This document shows positions 36,370 through 60,199 of a DNA stretch of 64,000 bases, one piece after another. Every line of letters starts with the position of its first letter. Positions within the stretch are counted from its first letter, which is position 1. The position numbers and the translations under genes were made by a program. The notes beneath the pieces were generated by a model. It worked only from the letters and a program-made list of their open reading frames with translations. It was not told the origin of the DNA and made no database searches. This DNA comes from Syngnathus acus. Lineage: Eukaryota > Chordata > Actinopteri > Syngnathiformes > Syngnathidae. Location: assembly GCF_901709675.1 (NCBI RefSeq), contig NC_051103.1:3085501-3149500 (forward strand). Direction: 5' to 3'.

Positions 36370-39044
36370 CTAACGCTTTGCTTTGGTGTCCTCTGCATCT
36401 TTAACGAGCAAACAAGAGATAGGACATTTTAAAATGGGAAATCCAGTAAGTTTAAGAATCCAGCATTTACAATGTTGGATTCATCAGTTCCTGCCAGGAG
36501 GTTGTGCAAAGTGGTCTCACCTTTCCTGAGTTCATCTCTCTTCCTAGCAGCTTCCTCTCTCTGTTTCTTAATAATCGCAAGTCTGGCCAGGTCAGCTTTT
36601 GCCTGGTCAGTCTTCCCCTCAAGATGAAGCTTCATGTATCGTTCCTTCGACTTCTGCTTCTCGATCTCCTCCCTGGTGGACGCCACAACATCAAAAAGTC
36701 ATTTTGAGGTTACGAACCAGGAATATGGCAACGTGTAGTTTTTAAAAGAGTGAGCTTATTGCCATCAGCGCAGTCCAGTTACCATTTAATACTCATTTAT
36801 GTGATATTTCTTGAATGCCATTAAGTGCCACAAGATGGCGCTAGAGTTCTTTTAAAAAGGAGGGCTTCGGCATCAACTTATGGAACCTTGCTAAAGAGCT
36901 ATGCGGAAGTGAAGGGAGGAGCTTCTACTCAACTGCACAAATTGGTCAACTCAGTGACTGAGGAAAAAAGTGGTGCTACATTAGACATTTTTAAAAGGTG
37001 TGTCAATTATTTGCATTTTTGTTCATTGTTACGATGACATTACTGTGACAGGCAAGGTCATCTTTCATGAAAGACCCACCTCTCTCTGCGAGACAGCTCT
37101 CGAGGAGCCTCGACATCTACTTCGGTCACTTTCTTGCTTTTCTGAGAAATGCGGTTGGGATTCTCAATTTCTATAAGTCCCTCCACGCCACTCCTCTTCT
37201 TATGCTGTATGCACAAACAAACATGTTCGCATTACTCTGATGCAGAGATGGGACCAAGTCACACATGTGCAAGTCTCGAGTCTCAAGTCTTAACCTTCAA
37301 GTCTCAAGTAAGTCCCAAGTCATTTTTTTCTTGGGCAAGTCAAGTCCTTAAATAGGTCAAGTCAAGTCCAAGTCAAGTCACCTTATTATTGCAATTTTAC
37401 CCGCAGAATCTGATCTTAGTAGTGTGAAAAGACAAGATATAAGTAACTTTAAGTAACCATCATTGTCCAATGTGTCTAACCTGTTTAAAAAATATGACAA
37501 TTTGGATTTGCACTGTAATTACTGATATTCAGTAAAATACACCATGCAATCAAACAAAAAAGAAATTACCTCATACAATGATTGACAGCTCAATCTAAAC
37601 AAATGAACGTCTGCCGACAGTGTCTGACACATTTGAGTTGCAAATATGAAAAAATAATCTGAAAAAAATCTGAAAGAAGAAACACATTAAAGAGCATTAG
37701 AAACATTTTATGTTTCATCTGTAACATCTGGAGACACCAGAGCTCTATAAACTTCAAACGGACAAAGTTTGAAGTTGTCGTCTGGCTGTCTGAATTGTTT
37801 CTGTTGCATATCTTGCACTGTGCTGTCCGTCTTTTGCCGTCATAAAGGTAATTACGATAGCCGAAGGTGATGACTCGCGGTCCCGTCCCGCTGACATGTT
37901 TGTGCATGTCTGATATAAAGGGGCGTGATTCTCCAATAAACACGTTAGGTAGGTAGAGAGGGCACAACTGATTGATTGACAGGGTAGCGATCCAATCATG
38001 ACAACGCCATTCTCAGCCTGCGCTCCTACCGTGTTATCGATATTACTTTTTTTAAATGTATTATTAATTTTATATTCAAACTGAAAACATAAACTAAATA
38101 ACACTGAAGTCATTCAAGTCATCGTGTCCCAAGTCAAGTCAAGTCCCGAGTCTTTACCTTCCAAGTCGAGTCTCAAGTTTTTTTTTATTTTTGTCAAGTC
38201 ACAAGTCATCAAAACAGCGACTCGAGTCCAAGTCACAGTGACTCGAGTCCCCATCTCTGCTCTGATGAAAGCTGGCAGTCAACTAAAATAACAGCAATGA
38301 TGTTGACCTCAGACTCTTCCTCGCTGCTACTCTCCTCGGATTCTGAACCGCTCTCTTTCGCGACACCATCATTTGCTTCCTGTTAGAGGGAGGGGACACA
38401 TTAGTGCATCAGACTGAGACAATTGATGATTGAAAAATGAATTGATTTATTTACCAGCTCTCTCTGGGCTTTCATTTGTCGGTCAATCTCCTCTGGATTG
38501 CTGAATTGCTTCCCTCTGCCCTTATGGCCCTTTTTTCCTGCATGCCAATAACAATAAATACAAGAATATTATTGTGCTTTAAATAATATACATTTTACGG
38601 TTATAAAACACACTATAATTACGGGAAAAAAAGCCTTTTATTTCCGGTTGTCAATTAATTGCATATATGTGACTTCTGGATTTATTTAAATTAATTAATT
38701 TCCAAAATATCATCTTAAAATCCACAAATATTACAGTCTTGCGTCACATACAGTAGGTTAAAACTGAGTACACATATTAGAAAACATTGATTAAAGTACT
38801 TGACTATAGCAGTCTTTAAAAATAAAAGTTTAACTATCAACCACGATAAACATGGTAACGTTAATAGTACTAAAATATGCAGATTAGTGATGTTGCCTGG
38901 GTCGCAAAACCCAATATTACAGCCTACGTAGAATTCGATTAGCATGCTACAAGCTAAGCATGCGTAAAAGCTACCTCTCGACACTACTGTTAGCTTAAAC
39001 TTGTTTACGACGCTTCAGCGGTGACACTTACCGCCTCTGGGCAT
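36370..39044 (-). CDS. pdap1: PDGFA-associated protein 1 (PAP1/HASPP28)
   Basis: Small, highly charged phosphoprotein of the PP28 (casein kinase substrate) family, reported to bind PDGF-A and RNA. Six coding exons on the minus strand: 39032-39044 (ATG 39044), 38455-38537, 38308-38379, 37080-37198, 36521-36672 and 36370-36398. They sum to 468 nt, an intact 155-residue protein. The N-terminus [15 protein letters not shown] is basic. The centre is acidic ([13 protein letters not shown], the probable CK2 sites). The conserved PP28 core runs from [15 protein letters not shown] to [14 protein letters not shown]. The tail is shorter than the mammalian one, ending DAEDTKAKR. The intron between 37198 and 38308 contains a complete hAT-type element with target duplication. 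Confidence 0.92.
37243..38259 (-). mobile_element. hAT-type transposon copy with 8-bp target duplication and BED-finger remnant
   Basis: The element begins CAGAGATGGG and ends CCCATCTCTG. It is flanked by identical 8-bp direct repeats CTCTGATG (37235-37242 and 38260-38267), the hAT target-site length. Both ends are rich in AAGTC repeats, which look like subterminal transposase-binding sites. On the minus strand, about 37750-37910, a degraded reading frame has a BED-finger look: [15 protein letters not shown], then TTTSNFVR, with the expected histidines lost. No DDE catalytic region remains, so the copy is non-autonomous. It sits in a pdap1 intron. Confidence 0.88.
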
Positions 39045-39829
39045 GATGGAATATAACGTCACCAACAACAATGTAACTAAATACCACTGGTAAACGTAAG
39101 GTTTTCTACGACACGCCGTTAAAACACAGCTAAAACAGTTCGAACTTGACGTCCGTCAGCTAAAGCGCTAAGCAAAAAAAGCGCTCACAGCAATCTGTGC
39201 ATGCGCAGTCACTGGCTGATGACGTCTAGCTACGACCGCCAATCAGCTTCACGTACTGACTCTCTTGGGCGGGGTTAGAAGCTACAAATTTGAACAAATA
39301 ATATATAAAAGTACAAATACATATTTACGAATTAAATATTGAAATAATTAAATAGTCACAGAATGAAATGAACATTAAAATAAATATTTCATGACACAAT
39401 TATTTAATTACAGCACCTCTAGTCCTCCGTAATATCTGGTGACCAAAGCTTACTATGATTACCTTTTTTTAACATGTGAACCTGCTAATATATTGGCAAA
39501 TTATTAAATTACCCCAATAAAATAAATCCAGTGACTTTGATTGTTACAGTTTTCACTTTAATGTAAGGATGAATTAAAAAAACATTTGCCCAAAAGATCA
39601 ATATTGAATATACAATAGGAAATTAAAAAAATCTGCAAAATATGACTGCAGGCCTATCATTGTTGCAAATAGACTAGATAGAGTTATGCCCAAATTTATT
39701 CATACCACTGGGATACGAATAATCTTAGGCTTGACTTTTATACACACTTTGTCTATAATGTAGTGAAGAAAATACACCATTTTACGTAAAAACTTCCTAT
39801 GAGGAAGGCATTACATCGTTTTCATTTCT
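39045..39829. other. pdap1 promoter and cby1 3' UTR
   Basis: The pdap1 promoter should lie just right of 39044; the sequence GATGACGTCTAGC at about 39220 contains a CRE-like core. The cby1 3' UTR occupies the right part, with a minus-strand AATAAA at 39693-39698, about 130 nt after its stop. Confidence 0.45.
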
Positions 39830-40617
39830 TTAATGTTGAGACTTTATGTCCTCCACTTCTTTCTCCATCAGGTGGTACTCAACCGTCGATTCTGTCAGCT
39901 ACACAGAAATGAATACAGAGGATTAGAAGAAATTGAGAAGAATAACACTCATGAAGACAGAGTAACTGTTTGTTACCAAAACCTCTGCTCTCACCATGTC
40001 AATAAGAATCTCTATCTTCAATTTCAGGGTATTGTTCTCCTCCTCCAGCTGCAAGTTTTTCTTCTTAATTCGCTCGACTTCTCGAACTGATACATTTCCC
40101 CCTGATTCTGATCAGACAAATAATATATGGAGGGGGTTAACATTTTTAATTGCAGCAGCACACTGGTGTTTGACAAGATCTGATAATATCTGTATTAGCC
40201 TTCGTAAGTGGAGTTTGCATGATGCATGAGAAAGATGATGGCTTTTAAATCAAGAACATGTACAGAAGAAGCTACATTGTGATATTCTCTGCATTGGTTT
40301 GTTATGTAACAACACTGTTAGTAATCACCTGATATCCATTGTCCATCCTCAAACTTCAACGTCTGTCCTCCAATGGTCATTGAAGGAGGTCCATATTCAA
40401 GACCCAACTCTAATTCCCGTGTGGAACGGTCCAACTTAAAGAAAGGACATTAGCTTCTTAGATCAGTTTACTCTCCACAAATCCATGAAATCCACATTTT
40501 TATTATTTTGAAGGCGAATAAACTTACTGTGTGAAGGTTCGATAACGATGCTGATTTCCGCGGAGGAATCTTCTTCGGACTGAATGATTTCCCAAATCGA
40601 GGGAGCTTCAGGGACAT
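39830..40617 (-). CDS. cby1: Chibby homologue 1 (beta-catenin antagonist, ciliary protein)
   Basis: Small coiled-coil protein that binds the C-terminus of beta-catenin, works with 14-3-3, and acts at the distal centriole in ciliogenesis. Four exons on the minus strand: 40528-40617 (ATG 40617), 40329-40434, 39995-40107 and 39830-39898. They total 378 nt, an intact 125-residue protein, one residue shorter than the human one. Family landmarks are the N-terminal FGKSFSPKKIPPRKSASLSN (which includes the 14-3-3 site region), then LDRSTRELELGLEYGPPSM, and the C-terminal coiled coil VREVERIKKKNLQLEEENN with EYHLMEKE near the end. All splice borders are GT/AG. The gene is divergent from plbd1, with about 870 bp and a tRNA gene between the two start codons. 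Confidence 0.94.
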
Positions 40618-41299
40618 TTTTAGATCCTAAATAAGATCGAGATGAACATTACCGTGAATGTAAATGCCAAGAACGCTTTTCACGCCAGCGCGTGTTTATG
40701 GTTACCAAGTAGTTAGTACGCTATGCGGCTAGCTAATGCTAGGTTGCTAACCGTTACACGCTTACTAGGATACTTCTCATACCTGACCTTTAATTGATAC
40801 TGTTGACTTGTTGTTAGATGGGTTAGTGGTGGCAGATAACTGACTGAGTTTATATATGTATAATTACCTCCATACAGACTTTAGCGAAATCCCTAATGCT
40901 GTCGACTTCTGTGTTTAACAGCGCAGCAGTACCGCGCAAGTGCGAATGTTCCATTCGAAAACACATCAATCTGGTCACAAAAACATTGAACGCCTAACAG
41001 TACACTGCCCTTAGTCTATTATTAGAACGGCAAGAAATTTAGAATGCATGCATCACTCTTTGTATGTTATTCTGTGACGTTTAGGGTTGATAGCCAAAGT
41101 GAAGGGCCCCTGTAAAGACGAGAAAATGGAACGTTCGACTTTGCATCACCATAGTGATGGGATTCGCTTTTATTGTGTATAATAAAAATGTTCTCCGATT
41201 TTATTGGTATATGAACATTTATGTACTTTACCATTAACACGGCAGGAATGACGTTTAACAAAGCGAATAAAAGAAACGTTACAACCAGCAAATGTTCAA

Positions 41300-41372
41300 G
41301 CCCCAGTGGCCTAATGGATAAGGCACTGGCCTCCTAAGCCAGGGATTGTGGGTTCGAGTCCCATCTGGGGTG
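41300..41372 (+). tRNA. tRNA-Arg (anticodon CCU)
   Basis: A complete 73-nt cloverleaf. The acceptor GCCCCAG pairs with CTGGGGT and the discriminator base is G. The anticodon stem CTGGC/GCCAG closes the loop CTCCTAA with anticodon CCT at 41333-41335. The internal A box (TGGCCTAATGG) and B box (GGTTCGAGTCC) are perfect. A T-run at 41378-41387 is a strong pol III terminator. There is no intron. The gene stands between the divergent starts of cby1 and plbd1, 117 bp before the plbd1 ATG. Confidence 0.97.
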
Positions 41373-41488
41373 GTTACTTTTTTTTTTCCTTCCATTTAAC
41401 TCATCCTCGTTACTCTCCAACGGCCACCCCGCGAGGAAGATTTACTTTGGGAAATACGGGACAACAGCAGGAATTTATCAGCAAAAAA

Positions 41489-44400
41489 ATGGGGCAGCAT
41501 GGCATCAAATTGTGCATCCTGTTGAACACTTTGGCTGCATCAGTGCACACTTGGCGTGAGTATTAGAATTTGTTGGTAGAACAAGTCAAATCTAAATTAT
41601 TCTCCTAACTATACTCCTGGAAAAACGATAGTTTACACAAAAAAATGCTGTCAAATATTACAATGTATACATCTGACTGCATATTTTTTATAGCCTTCAT
41701 TTTCGCCAATACAAATTGAAGCATGCAAGACAGCTCAAGCAAGAGGAACACAGAAACATGTTCTTTAAATAATTATTACATGTGTTCCATAATGTCTGTT
41801 ATTCAACCTCAACCACGTGACCCTGAACCATCCTCTTATAATGACAGACCTCAATGAGGCCACCGTGTATTGGGATGCAGCCCGGAAAAGGGTGATCCTG
41901 AAAGAGGGGGTGAAGGACACAGAGGGTGGTGCTTATGGTTACTTCAATGACAGCCTGCAACTCACTGGATGGGGCATCTTGGAGATCTGCGCTGGCTATG
42001 GAGACGTCCAAGAGGAAGATGAGACGACATTTTTCCTGGCTGGCTACCTGGAAGGCTACCTCACTGCTGGGTGAGAAGATGGGACTAACCCTTAAGAAAC
42101 TTTCAACAAATGAAATTGCAAAATTATCATGTACATGTACTGATACAAGTATACTGTCCTTTTTTTTTTTCATTGCAGACAAATATTTAACCATTACTCC
42201 AACATGTACCCCCAGCTAATAAAGGATGAGAGGGTTTTGAATCCCTTGAAAAGATTCTTAAGGTAAATATTTAAAATCTCCTGAAATGTTTTCTCCCTTA
42301 GTATTTAAAATAAACTAAATTTCTCACGAAGCAATCCTACGGGCTTCTACACAGCAAACAGGACCAGTGGGCCAGAGAGCAAGTAAACCTGAGGAAGACT
42401 AGTGACCCTTTGTGGAAACATTTGGGACTGATCCTAGCCCAACTGGACGGCTTAATCGCTGGAGCTGGACAATGGGCGAAAGTCAAACACATTGAAGTGT
42501 GTTTTGTAAATATTCTCATCATCACCATGTCATTGTACTCACCTCGCTGTCCTCCCTTCCCAGCCTATGTCTGCATTTGCCGTGCAGTTTTTAAATAGTG
42601 TCGGTGACCTCTTGGATCTCGTCCCTGCGCTGACGCCTCGCCCCGAGTCTACTGGGCCCACCGCTTTCAGGATGCCGGGAATGGGCCACTGCACGGCTCT
42701 CATAAAGGTCAGGCTTGACTCACTTGGCCCAAGCTGTGAGCGAGCACTGATGAATCATGAAGCAATTTTGAAGCTTCATTTCCCCCCTCACACTGAAAAT
42801 TATTTTTTGAGTCAGGGGGGGGAATTGGACCAAAATGTAAACATCTCTTCTCTGTGTGCCAGGTGACATCTGGCTTTGAGAATCTGCTGTTTGGCCATTC
42901 CAGTTGGTATAATTATGCAACCACCATGCGCATCTATAAACATTGGGACCTCAGGGCGTCACATTCAGCCACTGGAAAAATGTCATTCAGCAGCTACCCT
43001 GGTAGAGAAAAATACAGTACATATAAGAATCAAATGTGAGCCATAATATCTCGTGTTTTGACCTCACAGTCAGGTCAAATCAGGCTAAGTCATTTCATCA
43101 GCAAAGATTTGTCAAAGCTCAGGGCGGACAAAAATCCTCTTACAGGCTCTGTTGCTATTTGAATACAACTTGTGCTATTTTTAGAACGGGAAGGATGTGA
43201 CTTCACTGTGTTACAATGAAGAGATTTCTTCTTTTTTTTTTATGACAACTTCAACTAAAATGCATGAAAAGTCTGGAGCAGCAGATTTTTATTAAATGTT
43301 TCAAAGAAATTGGTTGTTAACAATTGCATGTAACCTCAGAACACCTCATTATTTTCATCCTCATTCCGCAGGTTTCCTCTCATCTCTGGATGATTTCTAC
43401 CTGCTCGGTAGCGGCCTGCTGCTGACTCAAACCTCTATCGGTATCTTCAACGCCTCGCTGTTTTCTCAGATCAGCCCTCACAGCCTTCTGGCTTGGCAGA
43501 GAGTGCGATTAGCCAACAGCCTGGCGCACAGTGGCCATGAGTGGGCGCAGATCTTCTCCAAATACAACTCAGGTTAGAAGCAAAGTGTGATCAGGCTCAG
43601 AATGTTTATGCTGGAAACAAAGTGACATTTCTTCTCGTAATACAGGTACATATAACAGCCAGTACATGGTGGTGGACTTGAGTAAGGTTTCGCTGAGGCA
43701 GAGTATCAGGACTGGAGCTCTGACTGTCGTGGAGCAGATCCCCGGGAAAATTATGCACACTGACCAGACTCAAGCTTTACGAGGAGGTTACGAGTACTTT
43801 TTGAATTATAGGACTCAAGTCAAAGTCATCTTCGTAATAATATTTGCTTCACTCTTTAAGGCTACTGGCCATCCTACAACATTCCATTTCATGTTGACAT
43901 CTACAACCTGAGTGGGTACGATGTGATGTGGAGGCGATACGGAGAAGACTTTTCCTACGATCTTTGTCCCAGAGCCAAAATTCTCCGCAGGGACCAGGCT
44001 AAGGTGTATGACCTCAGGTCCCTCAAGCACATCATGCGATACAATAGTAGGTGTTAAAATATAATATCAATACAAAATGGGTTCTATTACCATTAGCGGT
44101 GCGAAGACATGTTAGCCTTTTTTTTTGAAAGGGCAGTTTGCGTTGTTGTGGGCGTGGACATAGCTGACTCCATTTGTCCGCACACATAGTGGATTTACAG
44201 CTTCATTATTTTATATACGTATATTGACTATATTTCAGACTACAAAAGGGATCCTTATGCCAAGGGCCATCCGTGTAAAACCATTTGTTGCCGGAACGAC
44301 CTGCGCCTAAGGAGACCACGCCCCGGAGGTTGTTATGACACGAAGGTGAATGTGTTCTTGTAACTATCCGTTGTGCAATTTCACTCAAAATGACGTTTGA

Positions 44401-44622
44401 GGGAGTGCAGTAAAAACAAATTCTCACTCCTGTCACATGACACAGGTGACTGACTACCAGATGGCTCTCCAGCTCGTTGCAGAGGCAATAAACGGCCCTA
44501 CAACCCAGGGGGGTCTTCGACCATTCTCGTGGGACTCCTTTAACATCACCGCCCACCAGGGTCTTCCTCCCATGTATAACTTTTCTTTTGTCACAATGAA
44601 ACACGTTCTCCAGCGGCCCTAA
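41489..44622 (+). CDS. plbd1: Phospholipase B-like 1 (PLBD1), lysosomal/secreted
   Basis: N-terminal-nucleophile-type hydrolase of the phospholipase B-like family, made as a proprotein that enters the secretory/lysosomal route. Eleven exons: 41489-41555, 41848-42070, 42179-42262, 42355-42496, 42564-42707, 42863-43001, 43372-43572, 43646-43786, 43861-44046, 44239-44345 and 44446-44622. The sum is 1611 nt, intact, 536 residues. The N-terminus [20 protein letters not shown] is a signal peptide. [23 protein letters not shown] and [13 protein letters not shown] are family blocks. Cys215 in [10 protein letters not shown] is at the position of the processed nucleophile cysteine. Several NxS/T sites are visible. 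The first ATG of the signal peptide was chosen as start. A plus-strand AATAAA at 44930-44935 is a good poly(A) signal. In human, PLBD1 and GUCY2C are neighbours; here kctd17 lies between them. Confidence 0.93.
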
Positions 44623-45581
44623 ACGCACCTACCATCACCTCTGTAATATTTAGTTTGGAATAGTTTTGTCTTTTTTTTTATGCTAACATTTGCTAATTGT
44701 CATTCGACACAAAGAGACATGGCACAGGCTGTTTGCAGATTGCAGGTCTTTGGATAGGATGCAAAGTGTTATTCCCCGGAGGAGGGGGGGGGGGGGGGGG
44801 GTGGCTGACCTTTTCCTCCAGCATCACCCGCAAATGTTAATGTTTAACCACTGGAGGGCTATTTTGACATGTAGCGCTGATGCTAAAGGACGCAACTACG
44901 TGGATTCTATGCAGATTAGTACATGTAGTAATAAAAGTGATAAATGAATCATTAACATATAATGTATATTGTTTAGTTTTTAATGTTAAGGCAATGCATG
45001 TGGATGAAACAAATAATACAGACAAATCTGAAATGAAGTAACACACTGACCCACACATGAAATGAATTTTTGCCTTTGTCTGCATAGGGCCATTGTTTTG
45101 TCTGCAGGTTTCATTTTCACTTCCTGCTTACATTGAGCAAGATATTAAACAGTGAACACCCAGTTGAGCAACATAGTAAAGAAGCATCATAGAACAGCCA
45201 TGTACTAACACAGTTTATATTCAAAAAGTCTGTACATGTGTCAAAGTACAATACAGTGTATGCATATTTTTATATTTTAAAGAGTTTTAGATTAGCTAAA
45301 TATTGATTCTGAGCTGCAGATGACGTAAGTGGGTTGATATAGCTAGTTGCTACATAGTGGTCCTAGTAAAAGGGCGAATTAAATCCCTATTGAAGGGTCT
45401 TAAATGCACAGACCACCATTGCATTTGGAAGCAAATGTCAGAAGAAAAACTACCAAGACCACAATGCACCGGGGCCATTCCAGGCCACGCCCAGAACCGC
45501 TGCGGGTTGGCAACCCATAGAAAACGCGGAGGAACCAACTCGCTGGGTTCCACTCTGCAAGGAGAAGCGGTCCCTTCCCAA
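44623..45581. other. plbd1 3' UTR and kctd17 upstream region
   Basis: Holds the plbd1 poly(A) signal (44930-44935), a G-run at about 44787-44803 and the kctd17 5' region. The kctd17 reading frame stays open upstream to 45357, so longer N-termini starting at 45357 or about 45435 are possible. Confidence 0.45.
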
Positions 45582-50513
<4,932 letters not shown>

Positions 50514-52389
50514 GGGAGTCATGTTCCTTTGTTCTAAAGCCAGTCTGGGGAAAGGGTGAGGAACTGGTGTGTGTGACCTTGGGGTTTCATGCCACTGCAT
50601 CGGGTTTAGTTCAAAATAGATCAAGATGTCTTCTGTCTTCATCATTGGAGATAACAACGCAGCCAATCGGCGGCTTCTAATTTCCGATGCTGTGACATGA
50701 AATATCCTTGACCTTTGAGTGCGGCAGTTCTGACGTTACGTTGTCCTTCCCAGACATTCATACACAAGAGCACACACATTTTGTTTTTTGCTTTCTTAGC
50801 CATCACGTATGTCCCCATTTTCAACATCATCGCTGTCATGGCAACCAGACGATAACTGCAATGATGCACTGCCATCGAATGCGGATCGAGTCGCTAACTG
50901 TTTTGTTTTTCTTCCGCAGCTTTTCCAGATCCACGGCTCCCGGATGTAGACGTAACGAGAGCCCTAAATTATTTATTTAGGCTCATAACAACATCCTGTA
51001 TATGGAATGTGTGGTTGCTGGAAATAGATTTGTAGCATTTTTATTGACCAACTTAAGAAGATGAAGTGAAACAAGACATTTTTAGTTCAGTACAGCAATA
51101 TTCTCAAAAGTATATTCCAAGGACCTTGCAAATAGGTTTTGTGGTGCAAACAAGGTTAGCGAAGCTTAGTACATGTATGACCAAAGATTTTGGCAAACCT
51201 GAATTACAATACGATATATTGAATTCCCATCGAAGCAGTTATAGTTACGAACAAAATGATCGTTATTATTGCATCATGTAGGATGGAATGCAAAACAGTA
51301 AATGAGAAGTATTACAAAATTTGTTTAGAAACGTTTCATGGAGTCGCACCTTATGTTACGTTTTTTTGTAATGCATGTTCTGAAAACGATAAGATCCTTA
51401 TAATGACACTTGTAGCGGGATTAGCGGGATTAATGTTAGCATAAAATGTTTAGCCGACGATAATCACGTCGGTGGTATAGACGACGATTTTTGTTCGGTG
51501 ACTTTACCTATTTTTTTAACATTCAGTGCCTTGTTCAAACGGCAAAAAACTGACATGTCAAAATGGTCATGGATGTTTTTATATGCATTTTAGAATTCAC
51601 TTCACGCGTACATTACAATCTCTTGTCGAGTTTTGTTTTGATTGCAAGAGAGTCGTTTTTTTTTTTTTATATTCTTTTGTATATTTGACTTATTTATTAT
51701 CAAGCTTTCTTTGGAATGTCTCTCCCCTTAAAAAAAAAAAAAAAAATCAGGGTTTTGTTTGACTTTTTTTTTCTATACTCAATAGTTGTCATGTTGGACT
51801 GATTCAATAATCTTGACCCGCACAAAAATATGACACAAAATATGCTGGTGTGTTTGGAACAACACAGCCACGTGTTAAATTTTAGTTCCTTTCAACCTTT
51901 TCTGTTTGCATGGCGAGAGTGCTTTGCGACAACCTCACAATTTATACACCATACATTAAATGCTTCCTGCTGTATTTGATGTGTATAACCTATAAAGGGC
52001 AAATTATTATTTCTGTACATTAACAAAAGTGGAATTTAAGAAATGTGGATTTAGTTGAGTATGCTGCCTCAATGTACTTAAAGGGGAATTTTTTTTTTTA
52101 GGCTACCACTTGTCAAAATATGAATAAGATTGCGAATGTCTTTAACATAAAGAATAAAGTGGCACGCTAACTTTTCGGGACTTTGGAAGCATTCTGAAAA
52201 AAAAGAAATGTATTTTATGTACATGAATGACTCTACTCTAAAAAAATAATAAAATAAAACTTCCTTTTGTTATTTTTAAAGTGTTGTTTTATTTTACTAT
52301 ATTGTATGATGGATGGGTACCTAACAATATGGAAATATTAAAGATCAATTTTGTACGTACATATTGAAAAGTCTTCTCCAGTGTTGGTC
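50514..52389. other. Convergent 3' region of kctd17 and gucy2c
   Basis: No coding exon was recognised. Plus-strand AATAAA at 52153-52158 could end kctd17, which would give a 1.6-kb 3' UTR. Minus-strand AATAAA at 52289-52294 lies 96 nt after the gucy2c stop. The two transcripts therefore end very close together. Poly-A and poly-T runs occur at 51654 and 51729. Confidence 0.45.
52289..52294 (-). promoter_or_regulatory. gucy2c poly(A) signal
   Basis: AATAAA on the minus strand, 96 nt past the gucy2c stop codon; the first canonical signal downstream. Confidence 0.55.
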
Positions 52390-58868
<6,479 letters not shown>

Positions 58869-60199
58869 TTCCGCTGGATTTAGCCTCTTAGATTGGAAGA
58901 AAATAATCCATGAAGGAGTTGGGTCTTCACTTTTGGTATGTTCTACAAACTGTAAAAAAGAAAAGGCATAGAAAATCCAGCAACTGACCTCTTCATCTGC
59001 TTTTGTGTGTCTCGAGGAAAAGAAAACACACTTCTCTGTCTCTCACCTCCACTTTACACGCAGCAACTAGTTAATATACAACCGGCAGAAGGCCATATAA
59101 CTTGGTTTATTGTCATGCCAAGGTCTGCGTAAATTATGAGCACAAACAGGGGCACATCGGAGATAAGCGTGGAAGCACTGTGGTTAAAGAATAAAGAAGA
59201 TTGACAAAAGAAATCCCATGGAAAAAAAAGGAGTGATGAAAATAGTCACCGCAATTTAATCTCTCCATTTATTTCCAACATGTTATCACACACATGTTAT
59301 CCAAGTGTCAAAAGACACAATCACAGTGATAAGACACAAATGGAAAAAAAAAGTGCTTTTGATTTCTATAACACAGACAAGTGAGAATCGACACATTATG
59401 CTAGAAATTCCGACCGACTGCATCGTGGAACATTTTCTACTCAACATTTAGTGAAGAGCTGCTAAAACAGCAAAGCTGGAAAATTTCATAACGATAGATT
59501 AGGTAGTAATTAGTCTTAATGCCGATTAGTTCAGTGCAATAATCCAAAAGGCTTAACGTTGCTCAAAGACGTAAAAAGGCAGCCTTTAAATAGTAACAAA
59601 ATAAATAAGTTAATAAATAATAAATAGTCATTGACTATCCTGTCATCATTTCTCATGTCACCCTTTTCCTTTCCCTTACACGGTCAGGTAATGCCGTCCT
59701 TTCCCATTCGATATGTTTCTATTTATAGTGTTTGTCATTCAAATATTTACTTAAATGATTACATTTTGAGCCCAATAAAATAGATTGCATCATAGCATAA
59801 GAATATGTTGTCAAGTGGCTCATATTTTTTGTTTTCATTGAATTGTTTCAGAATGGCACCTCGACTTTAAGCAGACCTACAATTGAAATGAATGTATCGT
59901 ACTGCCCCCTGGTGGCCAAAGTACAATATCATTGGGCATTGATGCTTGAAATGATACTGTATTTTATTTATTTTGTTATTAATGCGTTTTGATGACTATA
60001 ATAATGCAGTGTGCTTCCTCATTCAAAAACCAAAATATTTTTTTTGTGGGACTTAAACTGAATTAATTGTGTTTCCATTCAGTTCAATTGTGATTTTCTT
60101 TCTACCTGCTGCGACTCCACCGTCTCGACCTTCACCTCTACCTGTCATGCTCCTCTCACCGATCCTCGAATTTTTCCAGTCCAACCCTTCTCCAAAGAT
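58869..60199. other. gucy2c upstream region and csdc2 3' UTR
   Basis: The left part is upstream of the gucy2c start. The csdc2 3' UTR fills the right part, with a minus-strand AATAAA at 59963-59968, about 230 nt after its stop. A full-match CTCF-like core, CCACCAGGGGGCAGT, lies on the minus strand at about 59900-59916. No coding exon was recognised. Confidence 0.45.
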
